DNA of 53,011 bases, taken from a virus. The position numbers and the translations under genes were made by a program. Where the stretch lies: positions 1-53,011 of the IMG/VR virus record IMGVR_UViG_3300011994_000001, one strand, 5' to 3'. Positions 31,471 to 39,165 of the stretch are shown piece after piece. The first letter of the stretch is position 1; each line of letters starts with the position of its first letter. The notes under the pieces are model-generated. The model saw nothing but the letters and a program-made list of their open reading frames with translations, ran no database searches and was not told where the DNA came from.

Positions 31471-31643
31471 TGACAGACGCTATAAAAGATACCAAAATTA
31501 ATCTTTGTTCTACTTGCGCGTTTGAGATTCCTTCTTGCGAAGCTAGTCCTGAAGATATTGAGTTCGGCGACGGTCTGAGTAATGATAATGTAATACTTTG
31601 TAAGCATTATGAGCTGGAAGAAGGAATTGTTTATGAGCAATAA
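31470..31643 (+). CDS. Small Cys-containing protein in the modification operon
   Basis: A 57-residue protein (MTDAIKDTKINLCSTCAFEI). Cys pairs CSTC, then SC and CKHY are compatible with one metal site, as in other small proteins here that contain the 'CSTCAFEIPSCEA' pattern. Start overlaps the previous stop; its end overlaps the start of the glycosyltransferase. Function unknown. Confidence 0.6.
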   Translation: MTDAIKDTKINLCSTCAFEIPSCEASPEDIEFGDGLSNDNVILCKHYELEEGIVYEQ

Positions 31644-32601
31644 TGAATGGCAAGAAGGCAAGCCTTATCGAACTGAGAAAATTAGCAGAAAGGTAGCGGG
31701 ACGAAAGCTTGAGATTCCAATTTGTATCCCGTCCTACGGTAGACCCGACTCAGCTATGTTCAAGATTTTAGAGAAAGAACCCGATCTGCCTATGGTTTTC
31801 TTTATCCGAGAGGAGCAGAAAGAGCTGTATGCAGGATTGAAGGGCAAAGCCCGTATAGTTACTCTAAAGAACGTGGATAACATAGGACAGACCCGAGCTA
31901 AGATTGTAAAGTGGGCTCATAAGCAGGGTTACGAGAATATATTTATGTTTGACGATAAAGTAACCGCTGTAAATGCCCTCGCTCCTAGACTTAGCAGGAA
32001 CGATAATTGGTCGATGAGCAAGTTTACTACGACGATGTATCAAGCTCTTCAAGTTTGGGAATACCTTATCAGAAAGTACAAACCCTGCATGTCAGGAGGT
32101 CTCCACAAAGGATTCAGTTTCTCCCCAGGTAACATCAACGCTGAGCCTGAGATAGCCCCGGGTATATGGTGCGCTATACAACTTAACGTCGATATGTTGT
32201 CTGAGAATGATATTAACTACCGAGACAGTAATATATACGGTCACGAGGATAACATAATGGAGATAGAGGTTATGCAGAAGCGTCTAAAGCATATTTGCTT
32301 CAAGGATATCGAGTTTGATAACATACCTTCCTCCGACAAGTATACGGGCGGGATTCAGGATACGTGCCCCGAGAGCGAGACTAGACTGGAACGGGTAAGT
32401 AGACTATCTGATCTTGTAGAGAAGTTCGTAGGCAAGGGTCACCCTGGAATAATATTTTATACTTGGAAAGACGGAGCGAGATATGTGCGCATGAATTGGA
32501 AATACTGGAGAAAGCATTACTCCGAAGAACCTAAATTGACTAAGAAACAAATCGATCGTTTTAACGTATTGAAATTGTCGGAGGTATCCAAGGATGAGTA
32601 G
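31633..32601 (+). CDS. TET-associated-type glycosyltransferase (GT-A fold)
   Basis: A 322-residue protein; ATG 31633 chosen for the AAGGA nine bases upstream. It has a GT-A N-terminus (IPICIPSYGRPDSAMF), the LKNVDNIGQTRAKIVKWA helix with its conserved Asn-Ile-Gly-Gln-x-Arg, and the metal-binding MFDDKV near residue 107. The acceptor part carries NIYGHEDNIMEIEVM. This layout matches the TET/JBP-associated glycosyltransferase family, which attaches sugars to hydroxymethyl bases in DNA. No TET enzyme is present, so the target is likely the base made by the 34305 enzyme or a further modified form. It lies in one operon with transferase and HAD genes. Confidence 0.65.
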   Translation: MSNNEWQEGKPYRTEKISRKVAGRKLEIPICIPSYGRPDSAMFKILEKEPDLPMVFFIREEQKELYAGLKGKARIVTLKNVDNIGQTRAKIVKWAHKQGYENIFMFDDKVTAVNALAPRLSRNDNWSMSKFTTTMYQALQVWEYLIRKYKPCMSGGLHKGFSFSPGNINAEPEIAPGIWCAIQLNVDMLSENDINYRDSNIYGHEDNIMEIEVMQKRLKHICFKDIEFDNIPSSDKYTGGIQDTCPESETRLERVSRLSDLVEKFVGKGHPGIIFYTWKDGARYVRMNWKYWRKHYSEEPKLTKKQIDRFNVLKLSEVSKDE

Positions 32602-32992
32602 AATATTGGATCAAGCAGAGTACGATTCTCTCCCTAAAATTGCGGCGGTAGACTTCGATGGAACCCTGGCTATTGTAAAAAACTATCGAGGAACTGGCGT
32701 TGCTAATCGCCTAGTAATGGATAGGGTCAAGAGACTGCAGAAAGAGGGCTGGAAGCTTATCCTATGGACCTGTAGAGACGATGAGAACGAGGACATGGAG
32801 TTGACGTCTGCGGTACTATTCTGTGCAAAACACGGGCTATTCTTCGATGCGGTCAACGAGAATATCAAGGAAGTTCAAGACCTTATGGAAGGAGATACGC
32901 GAAAGATATATGCTAACGTGTACATTGACGATAAGTCAATAGTAGACTGGGATAAAATATTACCTTTACTTTTAGAGGAAAGAGTAGTATAA
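32594..32992 (+). CDS. HAD-family phosphatase, copy 1
   Basis: A 132-residue HAD hydrolase with motif I at residues 20-24 (DFDGT), WKLILWTCRD (motif II with Thr) and VYIDDKSI (motif IV Asp pair). There is no cap domain. A closely similar domain ends the protein at 35364-36011 (WKVILWTCRD, FDAVNENIKEV in both). It likely removes phosphate from a nucleotide or sugar-phosphate in the modification pathway. The start overlaps the glycosyltransferase by eight bases. Its 3' end contains the promoter of the kinase operon. Confidence 0.75.
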   Translation: MSRILDQAEYDSLPKIAAVDFDGTLAIVKNYRGTGVANRLVMDRVKRLQKEGWKLILWTCRDDENEDMELTSAVLFCAKHGLFFDAVNENIKEVQDLMEGDTRKIYANVYIDDKSIVDWDKILPLLLEERVV

Positions 32993-32993
32993 T
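32965..32993 (+). promoter_or_regulatory. Early promoter 7 (TTTACT-17-TATAAT), inside the HAD gene
   Basis: TTTACT is at 32965-32970 and TATAAT at 32988-32993, spacer 17 bp, overlapping the last codons of the HAD gene. It drives the long kinase-to-helicase operon 33037-38786. Confidence 0.8.
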
Positions 32994-33036
32994 TGAGTTG
33001 TTGAGGGAATAGAATATAGGTTAGAGAGGAGCGAAC

Positions 33037-33654
33037 ATGAAACTACTTGTAAATATACGCGGGACAAACGGAGCGGGAAAATCCACGATACCTATGGCTA
33101 TGCTAGACGATCCAAAGATGCACGTTGTAGGATGCGGGTACAAGGCTGAGAAGCCCTGTGCCCCGTGGCTAACTGTATTTCCTACCTACGGATGGGTTGC
33201 CTTGGGTACGTACCGAGCTAAGACGGGCGGGATGGATACTATGTCGACCAACGCTGATATAGCCTTTGCTCTAGCTACCGCTTGGGATAGATACCCAGAG
33301 AGAGATATACTAATGGAGGGTATCATAGCCTCAACGATTAAGTCCACTTATGCCGAGCTTTTTGGTAATTACCAGTCTATGGTAGACGCGGAGGAAGTTA
33401 CCCCGAGGAAGATCGTAATTATGTCGTTTGTACCGCCCTTGGAGGTATGCCTATCCCGAGTTCAGGAGCGTAACGGGGGAAAACCTGTTAAAGAGGACGC
33501 AATAGCTGGTAAGTGGAGAACGGTAGACCGAAACGTGCAGTACTTCAAAGATATGGGATTTACATCCTTGCGGATAGATAACTCCAATATCAAGAAGGAA
33601 AGTATGTTCAAGAACTTCTTGCGAACTTGTGATAAGTACCGAGAGGAGGACTAG
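33037..33654 (+). CDS. P-loop kinase, 5-hydroxymethyl-pyrimidine DNA kinase-like
   Basis: A 205-residue protein opening with NIRGTNGAGKSTI, residues 6-18 (Walker A GTNGAGKST), the start typical of 5-hydroxymethyl-dU DNA kinases of hypermodifying phages. These enzymes phosphorylate the hydroxymethyl group in DNA before the amino-acid:DNA transferase acts. Other features are DILMEGIIAST (Walker B region) and IVIMSFVPPLEVCLSRVQER. A nucleotide-monophosphate kinase would be the alternative. GAGAGGAG lies before the ATG. Confidence 0.65.
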   Translation: MKLLVNIRGTNGAGKSTIPMAMLDDPKMHVVGCGYKAEKPCAPWLTVFPTYGWVALGTYRAKTGGMDTMSTNADIAFALATAWDRYPERDILMEGIIASTIKSTYAELFGNYQSMVDAEEVTPRKIVIMSFVPPLEVCLSRVQERNGGKPVKEDAIAGKWRTVDRNVQYFKDMGFTSLRIDNSNIKKESMFKNFLRTCDKYREED

Positions 33655-33656
33655 AC

Positions 33657-33758
33657 TTGAGAGTTTGTTCTAACTGTACGCGCTCTTGGTATTGCGAATA
33701 TGCTACTAACCAGATAATATGCTTTAAATACGAGTCAACTCGTAAGTACCGTGTGTAA
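33657..33758 (+). CDS. Small Cys-rich protein (TTG start)
   Basis: A 33-residue protein with a perfect AGGAGG nine bases before TTG 33657. It has CSNCTRSWYCEY and ICFKYE, four Cys, likely a zinc knuckle. Function unknown. Confidence 0.5.
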   Translation: MRVCSNCTRSWYCEYATNQIICFKYESTRKYRV

Positions 33759-33957
33759 GCACGAATGGTCCTCTCTTGGAGGTAACCGACCTAAACGCTG
33801 TATACTCTGCGGAGAGTACGAGCAGAAGCCTAAAAACAACTTCCATATAGGTAATAAGAGGAGGAGAGTAATACATGATAGCCTACCAAGAAACTCCCGA
33901 GCAACAGACGCGAGTAGAAGCCCAAGCACTAGAGGAGCTAGCTCTTACCATGATTAG
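33751..33957 (+). CDS. Small zinc-finger-like protein (tentative)
   Basis: A 68-residue frame starting at GTG 33751, within the end of the previous gene and overlapping the next gene by 80 bases. The first 30 residues (CKHEWSSLGGNRPKRCILCG) are a typical short zinc motif; the rest runs through the next gene's ribosome site and start and may be non-native. Translation would depend on coupling. Confidence 0.4.
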   Translation: MCKHEWSSLGGNRPKRCILCGEYEQKPKNNFHIGNKRRRVIHDSLPRNSRATDASRSPSTRGASSYHD

Positions 33958-34282
33958 TCAATTTGAAAAGAAGAATGTTGCGTACGGCAACGCTTTTGGT
34001 AATCAGTTTCAGAAGTACGGTCCCATAGCAGGTCTTCAAAGGCTAGCTGATAAGTTCTCCCGTATTGAAGCTCTTATGCTAGGAGCTCAGAACGGAGTTC
34101 CAGATGAGAGCTTGGAGGATACGCTAATGGATAGTGCTTGCTACGCTCTTATGGTTATCTACGAGCTACGGAGAAAGAAGAAGCTTGAGGAAGAAGATTC
34201 CTTTGTTCCAAACCGCGCTAAACAACCTCCCAAGCCCGCTAAACAACCTTGGGTGGAGAGAATGGAAAACGGCGAACTGTAG
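33875..34282 (+). CDS. DUF1599 / nucleotide-modification-associated domain 1 protein
   Basis: A 135-residue protein. KNVAYGNAFGNQFQKYGPIAGL, then LADKFSRIEALML and DESLEDTLMDSACYALMVIYEL, is the all-alpha DUF1599 pattern (named nucleotide modification associated domain 1). It is often next to phage thymidylate-synthase-type genes, as here (23 bases to the next start). Its role in pool control or modification is not known. AGAGGAGGAG precedes the ATG. Confidence 0.7.
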   Translation: MIAYQETPEQQTRVEAQALEELALTMISQFEKKNVAYGNAFGNQFQKYGPIAGLQRLADKFSRIEALMLGAQNGVPDESLEDTLMDSACYALMVIYELRRKKKLEEEDSFVPNRAKQPPKPAKQPWVERMENGEL

Positions 34283-34304
34283 AAGATAAGAGGAGGGAAT
34301 AAAC

Positions 34305-35009
34305 ATGGGGTATTTAATTGCTAATAACGCTACTCAAGCTTGGGAAAGTTTGTATTATCAACTAAAAAATCAAGCTAGAAACGGGTTTTTACAACCGTCC
34401 CGAGCGGGAAATGTAGTAGGAGAAATCATAAACGCTGTAACAGTAATCAAGAACCCTCGCCAGGGTATCGTAGAATCCAAGATAAGAAATATGTCTATAA
34501 AATACGCTCTTGGAGAGTTACTTTGGTATATGTCGGGCAGTAACCGCTTGAGCGATATCTCTCCTTACTCTAAAGCTTGGGAAGGTCTATCAGACGATGG
34601 GGAGACGGTAAACTCAGCGTATGGGTACAGAATAGGTTCTATGTTTGGATTTGATCAGTACTCCTACGTGAGAGATATGCTACACAGAGACCCTTTATCG
34701 CGTCAGGCTATTATCCATATTAAAGACCCTAGTGAGAAGATAACTAAAGACACTCCTTGTACCCTGTCACTCCAATACCTCTTGCGGGACGGAAAACTGC
34801 ACGCTACCACGGTAATGCGATCAAACGATATTTGGCTTGGGTTCCCTTATGACGTATTCGCTTTTACCTCTCTACAGGTGATGATGGCTATGGAGCTAGG
34901 GGTAGACGTGGGAGAGTATACCCATATAGCTGGATCGCTACACTTGTACGAACGAGATTTGAAAGGGGCTGTAAACGTTGGAACTACACAAGATAGCGAT
35001 AAAAGTTGA
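34305..35009 (+). CDS. Thymidylate-synthase-family pyrimidine hydroxymethylase
   Basis: A 234-residue ThyA-family protein: catalytic Cys152 (TPCTLSLQY), phosphate site (SRQAIIHI), MRSNDIWLGFPYDVFAFT and HIAGSLHLYERDL. The position equivalent to the dUMP-reading Asn177 of E. coli ThyA is Asp183, the change seen in T4 dCMP hydroxymethylase and related enzymes. It ends about 25 residues early and lacks the usual ThyA C-terminal tail that closes over folate. This points to a hydroxymethylase, giving 5-hydroxymethyl-dCMP or -dUMP, the first step of hypermodification. The ATG has AGAGGAGGG upstream. Confidence 0.75.
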   Translation: MGYLIANNATQAWESLYYQLKNQARNGFLQPSRAGNVVGEIINAVTVIKNPRQGIVESKIRNMSIKYALGELLWYMSGSNRLSDISPYSKAWEGLSDDGETVNSAYGYRIGSMFGFDQYSYVRDMLHRDPLSRQAIIHIKDPSEKITKDTPCTLSLQYLLRDGKLHATTVMRSNDIWLGFPYDVFAFTSLQVMMAMELGVDVGEYTHIAGSLHLYERDLKGAVNVGTTQDSDKS

Positions 35010-35313
35010 AGGCAGAAAAGGAGATAAGAACTGGGTTCACTTCTGCTATATCCCGCCCGAGCTAAAGGACGAGTTTGACTCCAAAGTTGAGGCGGACCCT
35101 AGATGGGTTATTAAATGGGCAAACGAGGATTTTGGTATGGGCATAGGCGAAGTTATGACCGAGATAGAACTGGATCAACTCCGAGAGCTTATCAAGGAAC
35201 GGTATCAACGATTGTACCCTGATCTTTATATCGAAAGTCAGACCGATAATCAAGGTTGGGTACGAGTTTGGATGATATCTAATATGAGGAGCGAGATCGC
35301 CAAGCGCGGTTAA
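34978..35313 (+). CDS. Hypothetical protein overlapping the hydroxymethylase gene
   Basis: A 111-residue protein starting at TTG 34978 with AAAGGGG ten bases upstream, overlapping the previous gene by 32 bases. It is charged and rich in aromatic residues (YIPPELKDEFDSKVEADPRW, LYIESQTDNQGWVRVWMI). No family recognised. Coupled translation suggests joint function with the hydroxymethylase. Confidence 0.6.
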   Translation: MELHKIAIKVEGRKGDKNWVHFCYIPPELKDEFDSKVEADPRWVIKWANEDFGMGIGEVMTEIELDQLRELIKERYQRLYPDLYIESQTDNQGWVRVWMISNMRSEIAKRG

Positions 35314-35363
35314 ACTACCAGGGTACAGGGCACGAATATGTAGCCCAAGAGGAGGAAATAAGT

Positions 35364-36011
35364 ATGACATGCGGTAATACTATTGATTGTAGAGACTGTG
35401 AGGATAGATATAAATGCGGGCCAGCTGTGGGTATGATAGGAGATTACACAACTAAAGAGTATGAAAAAATGAAAGCCCGTAAATCGTCTGTTAGTACTGA
35501 TATCGATTATTCAAGACGCTGCGGAGAGTTTGGACATTCTGATGCTATGAATAGGGCTAGTTGCGTATCTTGCAGTATGCACGCGATAGAGTTGTACAAA
35601 GCTTGCTTAAATAAAAAACACGCTGGGGTTACCCCGAAAACGTACAAAGATAAACCCAAAGTTGAGAAACAACATATGGATAAGCTACCAAGTATATTAG
35701 CGGTAGACTTCGATGGAACTCTCGTTCACGATGACTATCCCTTGATTGGTAAGGCTAGAACGGAGGTATTTGACCTTGTAAGAACGTATATCCACAGAGG
35801 TTGGAAAGTTATCTTATGGACTTGTAGGGATCACGAATGGTTAGCTAGTGCCGTTGACTATTGTAGGAACCAGGGTCTAGAGTTTGACGCTGTTAACGAG
35901 AATATCAAAGAGGTCAAGGAAATGTTCGACAACGATACCCGTAAGGTGTTTGCTAATATTTATATTGACGATAAATTTTTGTTTGTAGAAGGTGTTAATA
36001 ATGCCTCTTGA
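35364..36011 (+). CDS. Cys-rich N-terminal domain fused to HAD phosphatase, copy 2
   Basis: A 215-residue protein. Residues 1-75 hold about eight Cys in pairs (CRDCEDRYKC, CGEFGH, CVSC), likely a zinc domain. Residues 108-210 are a HAD hydrolase with DFDGT at 115-119, WKVILWTCRD and IYIDDKF. The HAD part is a paralogue of 32594-32992, with FDAVNENIKEV identical in both. The zinc domain probably recruits it to DNA or a partner. Good AGAGGAGG before the ATG. Confidence 0.72.
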   Translation: MTCGNTIDCRDCEDRYKCGPAVGMIGDYTTKEYEKMKARKSSVSTDIDYSRRCGEFGHSDAMNRASCVSCSMHAIELYKACLNKKHAGVTPKTYKDKPKVEKQHMDKLPSILAVDFDGTLVHDDYPLIGKARTEVFDLVRTYIHRGWKVILWTCRDHEWLASAVDYCRNQGLEFDAVNENIKEVKEMFDNDTRKVFANIYIDDKFLFVEGVNNAS

Positions 36012-36378
36012 AACATCTATAACCGCTAGTATTATGAAGTATCTCAACGGTCTACCTGAGTGCGTAGCGGAGAAAGTAATGGGCAACGCTTATCAATTCG
36101 GTAGACCCGATATCAACGCTTGTTACCAAGGTAAGACCTACCGAATAGAGGTCAAAACCGCAGACAACGGTAACAAACCTAGTAAGTCCCAAGAGCTTAA
36201 TCTCAAGAAGTGGGCGAAAGCAGGTGCTATCTGTATTGCTGTATGGTCCCTCGATGATGTTAAGAATATTATTGAGCATCACGGTTGTTACAACTCTTCA
36301 TTCCGGGGTTGGTACTTCACTGAGGACAAGAAAATAATTAAGTGTAGAGAAGGAGAGAGCTGCTGTGATGAGTCCTGA
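36001..36378 (+). CDS. VRR-NUC-type nuclease
   Basis: A 125-residue protein starting at ATG 36001 (GAAGGTG six bases upstream). VRR-NUC core: GRPDINACYQGKTYRIEVKT (Asp, Glu-x-Lys), then KSQELNLKKWAKAGAICIAV and WSLDDVKNII. Members are structure-specific nucleases of phages and plasmids, often near a SNF2 helicase, as here (37395). A Cys pair ends the protein (CCDES). Confidence 0.75.
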   Translation: MPLETSITASIMKYLNGLPECVAEKVMGNAYQFGRPDINACYQGKTYRIEVKTADNGNKPSKSQELNLKKWAKAGAICIAVWSLDDVKNIIEHHGCYNSSFRGWYFTEDKKIIKCREGESCCDES

Positions 36379-36478
36379 GGTAGACCTTATATGGGCAACT
36401 CTTGAGTCAATAAGGACTAGCGAGAACGGGGCTATTATTGATACGTTACAGACAAAATTAGAGGGGGAAGAATTATGA
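36368..36478 (+). CDS. Small acidic protein
   Basis: A 36-residue frame (MSPEVDLIWATLESIRTSE) with AAGGAGAG about eight bases upstream. It overlaps the previous stop and shares ATGA with the next start. Function unknown. Confidence 0.45.
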   Translation: MSPEVDLIWATLESIRTSENGAIIDTLQTKLEGEEL

Positions 36479-37398
36479 AATGTTTTTATCATGAGGACGA
36501 TGACGGACGTTGCGCGGGGTATCTAGTTAATAAGAACGATAAAGGTCACCACGGCATCCAAGGACGAGAATTCGTAGCAATAAACTACGGACACAGGTTC
36601 CCGCTCGAAACCATACTACCAGACGAAGTAGTATATATAGTTGACTTCTCGATAAGCCCCCGAGAAATGGAACAACTACTGGATATTACTCCAAACGTAA
36701 TCTGGATAGATCATCACAAGACGGCTATTGATAAATACAAGGACTTCAAACAGCCTATTGAGGGGCTTAGAATTGATGGAGTTGCTGGTTGTATGCTGAC
36801 ATACTTGTACCTAGTAAAGAAACTAAATCAAATTTTGCTGCCTGAGTGGGGGGATGCAGATTTGGCTGTGTGGATGAGTGGTGCTCCTAAGTTTGTTAGA
36901 CTTATTGCCGACTGGGATACCTGCACAGACAGAGACAACTTCAAGTACGGGGAAAATACAACGTGTTTCCACCTAGGGTTCGACGCTTACGATTTCAACC
37001 CCGAGTCTTATCTCTGGAACTTGTTAGATAACAAGGACGGGAAAATGGTAACCGATATGCTTGTAAGGGGCTCAGTTATTCAAGATTATAAGGACACATG
37101 GGCAAAGAATTATCTTGCACAGTTCGGGTTTGAGGTTTGGTTCGACGGGTTAAAGTGTTTTGCTCTTAATCTAGGTAATGCGGGAAGTGACTACTTCAAA
37201 AGTCTCCCGCCAGACCTCGATTATGATGCGTTTATTGGGTTTGCTTTTAACGGAGATACCTTCAAAGTTAGTATGAGATCTGCTAAGCCCGATGAAGTTG
37301 ACGTTTCTGAGGTTTGCCTAAAGTATGGGGGCGGTGGTCACAGAGGTGCTGCTGGATTCAATATAGCATCACTACCCTTCTCAAGGAGCTACGAATGA
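36475..37398 (+). CDS. DHH-family phosphoesterase
   Basis: A 307-residue protein of the DHH/DHHA1 superfamily: FYHEDDDGRCAGYL at residues 4-17 (metal-binding His and Asp), VYIVDFS, IDHH at 78-81 and, near the end, GGGGHRGAAGF (DHHA1 signature). These enzymes cut nucleic-acid ends or short oligonucleotides (nanoRNase, RecJ-like). It may degrade host DNA or recycle oligonucleotides. It is coupled (ATGA) with the gene before it and by a TGA overlap with the helicase. Confidence 0.8.
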   Translation: MKCFYHEDDDGRCAGYLVNKNDKGHHGIQGREFVAINYGHRFPLETILPDEVVYIVDFSISPREMEQLLDITPNVIWIDHHKTAIDKYKDFKQPIEGLRIDGVAGCMLTYLYLVKKLNQILLPEWGDADLAVWMSGAPKFVRLIADWDTCTDRDNFKYGENTTCFHLGFDAYDFNPESYLWNLLDNKDGKMVTDMLVRGSVIQDYKDTWAKNYLAQFGFEVWFDGLKCFALNLGNAGSDYFKSLPPDLDYDAFIGFAFNGDTFKVSMRSAKPDEVDVSEVCLKYGGGGHRGAAGFNIASLPFSRSYE

Positions 37399-38786
37399 GG
37401 TTCTTCACCTCTCCCTGGAAGCATCAAGTCAAAGCCCTGAAATACCTTATAACAAGGTCCTTCGGGGCTTTGTTCCTTGATATGGGCGCGGGTAAGACAA
37501 AAATAATGGTAGACTTGATAGTTAACAGAGGTTTCAAGAGAACCCTGATTATAGCTCCGAAGAGAGTTTGCCGAGTTTGGGCTCCTGAATTCCAGAAACA
37601 CGCTCCTAGCGAGAATATACGTGTCTTAGACGTGAGTGAAGTGTCGGGCGGGGCGAGAAGTCGATGGCTTAAATCTAACCTAACTGGCAGCGAAATAGAC
37701 CAACAAGTTATCATATGTAACTACGAATCTGTGTGGCGCGAACCGCTCCGCTCCTACTTATTAAGTAAGAAGGGACAAATGGACTGTGTAATATGCGATG
37801 AGTCCCATAGGATTAAGACCCCTGGTAGTAAGGTATCCCGCTTTCTTCAGCTCCTTGGAAGGAGAGTTGAGAACCGATTCCTGATGACGGGTACGCCCCT
37901 GGCACAGTCTCCCTTGGATATATACGCTCAATACAGATTCCTCAAAGAAACTATCTTTGGTACGAGCTACGGTAGATTTACAAATGAGTTTGCTAATTTC
38001 ATTCAGACTTCGGGCGGGTTCCCAATGCTAGACCCCAAGACCCCCTACAAGAACCTCGATGAGCTTCATGATCGTATGTTCTCCTGCGCGTTTTGCGTAG
38101 AAGTTGACTTGAATCTCCCACCTACCCAGGATATACAAATTGAGTTTGACCTTCCTCCGAAGGTTCAAAAGATGTATAAAGAACTGGAGAAGGAAGGTTG
38201 CTTGACTCTCAAAGATGGAACCTTAGAAACTGGTAATATACTGACGGTTATCATGAGACTACAACAGCTCACCTCAGGTTATATACCGCTTGAAGATGCG
38301 GGCGGCAATAGTAAGTTAACAACGGTAGATGACTCTCGTCAACTAGCCTTGAAAGAGCTACTGGAGGGTATACCTGAGGATGAGCCCGTAGTTATATTTT
38401 GTAGGTTCAGAAAGGACATAAATAACATCCGATCTCTTGTTAAGAGTATCGGACGTAAATCATCCGAACTATCTGGAGCTAGAGATACCCTACACCGATG
38501 GCAAGCGGGTAAAACCACGGTTCTTGTCGTTCAGATAGCGTCAGGAGCCGAAGGCAACGACTTCACCCGAGCTAAGTATTGTATATATTATACCTTGGCA
38601 CACTCCCTAGCAAAGTATAAGCAAAGCCGAAAGAGGATACACCGCCCTGGGCAAACCCGTCCCGTGATCTACTATACCCTGGTAGCTAAACTCGACAAGG
38701 GACTAACTATTGACGAGAAGATCGTGGAGAGCCTACGAACTAATCAGAACCTAGTTGATATAATCATGCGAGAAAGAAAAATATAA
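37395..38786 (+). CDS. SNF2-family DNA helicase/translocase
   Basis: A 463-residue protein starting at ATG 37395 (AAGGAG upstream), overlapping the DHH stop. Motif I is FLDMGAGKTK (27-36), with TLIIAPKRVCRVW, motif II CDESHRIK, motif III MTGTPLAQ, and near the C-terminus RIHRPGQTRPVIYY (motif VI). Two RecA-like domains without extra domains are typical of phage Rad54/SNF2-like proteins. It works on double-stranded DNA in recombination or repair. Last gene of the operon started by promoter 7. Confidence 0.88.
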   Translation: MRFFTSPWKHQVKALKYLITRSFGALFLDMGAGKTKIMVDLIVNRGFKRTLIIAPKRVCRVWAPEFQKHAPSENIRVLDVSEVSGGARSRWLKSNLTGSEIDQQVIICNYESVWREPLRSYLLSKKGQMDCVICDESHRIKTPGSKVSRFLQLLGRRVENRFLMTGTPLAQSPLDIYAQYRFLKETIFGTSYGRFTNEFANFIQTSGGFPMLDPKTPYKNLDELHDRMFSCAFCVEVDLNLPPTQDIQIEFDLPPKVQKMYKELEKEGCLTLKDGTLETGNILTVIMRLQQLTSGYIPLEDAGGNSKLTTVDDSRQLALKELLEGIPEDEPVVIFCRFRKDINNIRSLVKSIGRKSSELSGARDTLHRWQAGKTTVLVVQIASGAEGNDFTRAKYCIYYTLAHSLAKYKQSRKRIHRPGQTRPVIYYTLVAKLDKGLTIDEKIVESLRTNQNLVDIIMRERKI

Positions 38787-38793
38787 TTTCCTC

Positions 38794-38822
38794 TTTACTT
38801 TTGTAGGAAATAGGAGTATACT
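38794..38822 (+). promoter_or_regulatory. Early promoter 8 (TTTACT-17-TATACT)
   Basis: TTTACT is at 38794-38799 and TATACT at 38817-38822, spacer 17 bp. It drives 38859-40212. Confidence 0.8.
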
Positions 38823-38858
38823 CAAGGTAGTTAATAAACACAGAAAGAGGTTGTTAAA

Positions 38859-39119
38859 ATGGAAAAGAAATTAGCAGTAACAAACGGTATTCCTGAAGAG
38901 GTTCTATCCTTCGCTCGCGGCGTATCCCAATTAAGAAGAGACACGGGGGTAGAAAGTTTCAGTTTTGATTGGAGCGAACCAATGATTCAACTAGGCGACA
39001 AAGTATACTTCCTAACTTGGGATTCAGATTCTCAGGAGTATGCCGTTGACGAGGAGTGGAGACAACAGCTGGAGAGGTTGGCTAAAGAAGAACAATTGAC
39101 TAAAGAATCTAATCTTTAA
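38859..39119 (+). CDS. Hypothetical acidic protein
   Basis: An 86-residue protein, first after promoter 8. N-terminal helix PEEVLSFARGVSQLRR, then a strand pair (IQLGDKVYFLTWDSDSQEY) and a helical Lys/Glu end. No family recognised. Followed by a strong GAAA-loop hairpin. Confidence 0.65.
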   Translation: MEKKLAVTNGIPEEVLSFARGVSQLRRDTGVESFSFDWSEPMIQLGDKVYFLTWDSDSQEYAVDEEWRQQLERLAKEEQLTKESNL

Positions 39120-39125
39120 ATACTA

Positions 39126-39141
39126 GGGGGCGAAAGCCCCC
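39126..39141 (+). repeat. GGGGGC-GAAA-GCCCCC hairpin
   Basis: A perfect 6-bp stem with a GNRA tetraloop, followed by GATAATAAAA and the next ribosome site. It lacks a U-tract; possibly an RNA-stability or processing element. Confidence 0.6.
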
Positions 39142-39165
39142 GATAATAAAAGGAGGAAATGCGGT

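Noticed and set aside
37314-37394. Extended N-terminus of the SNF2 helicase
   Set aside because: It overlaps the conserved end of the DHH protein; ATG 37395 has its own AAGGAG site and begins the family's typical N-terminus.
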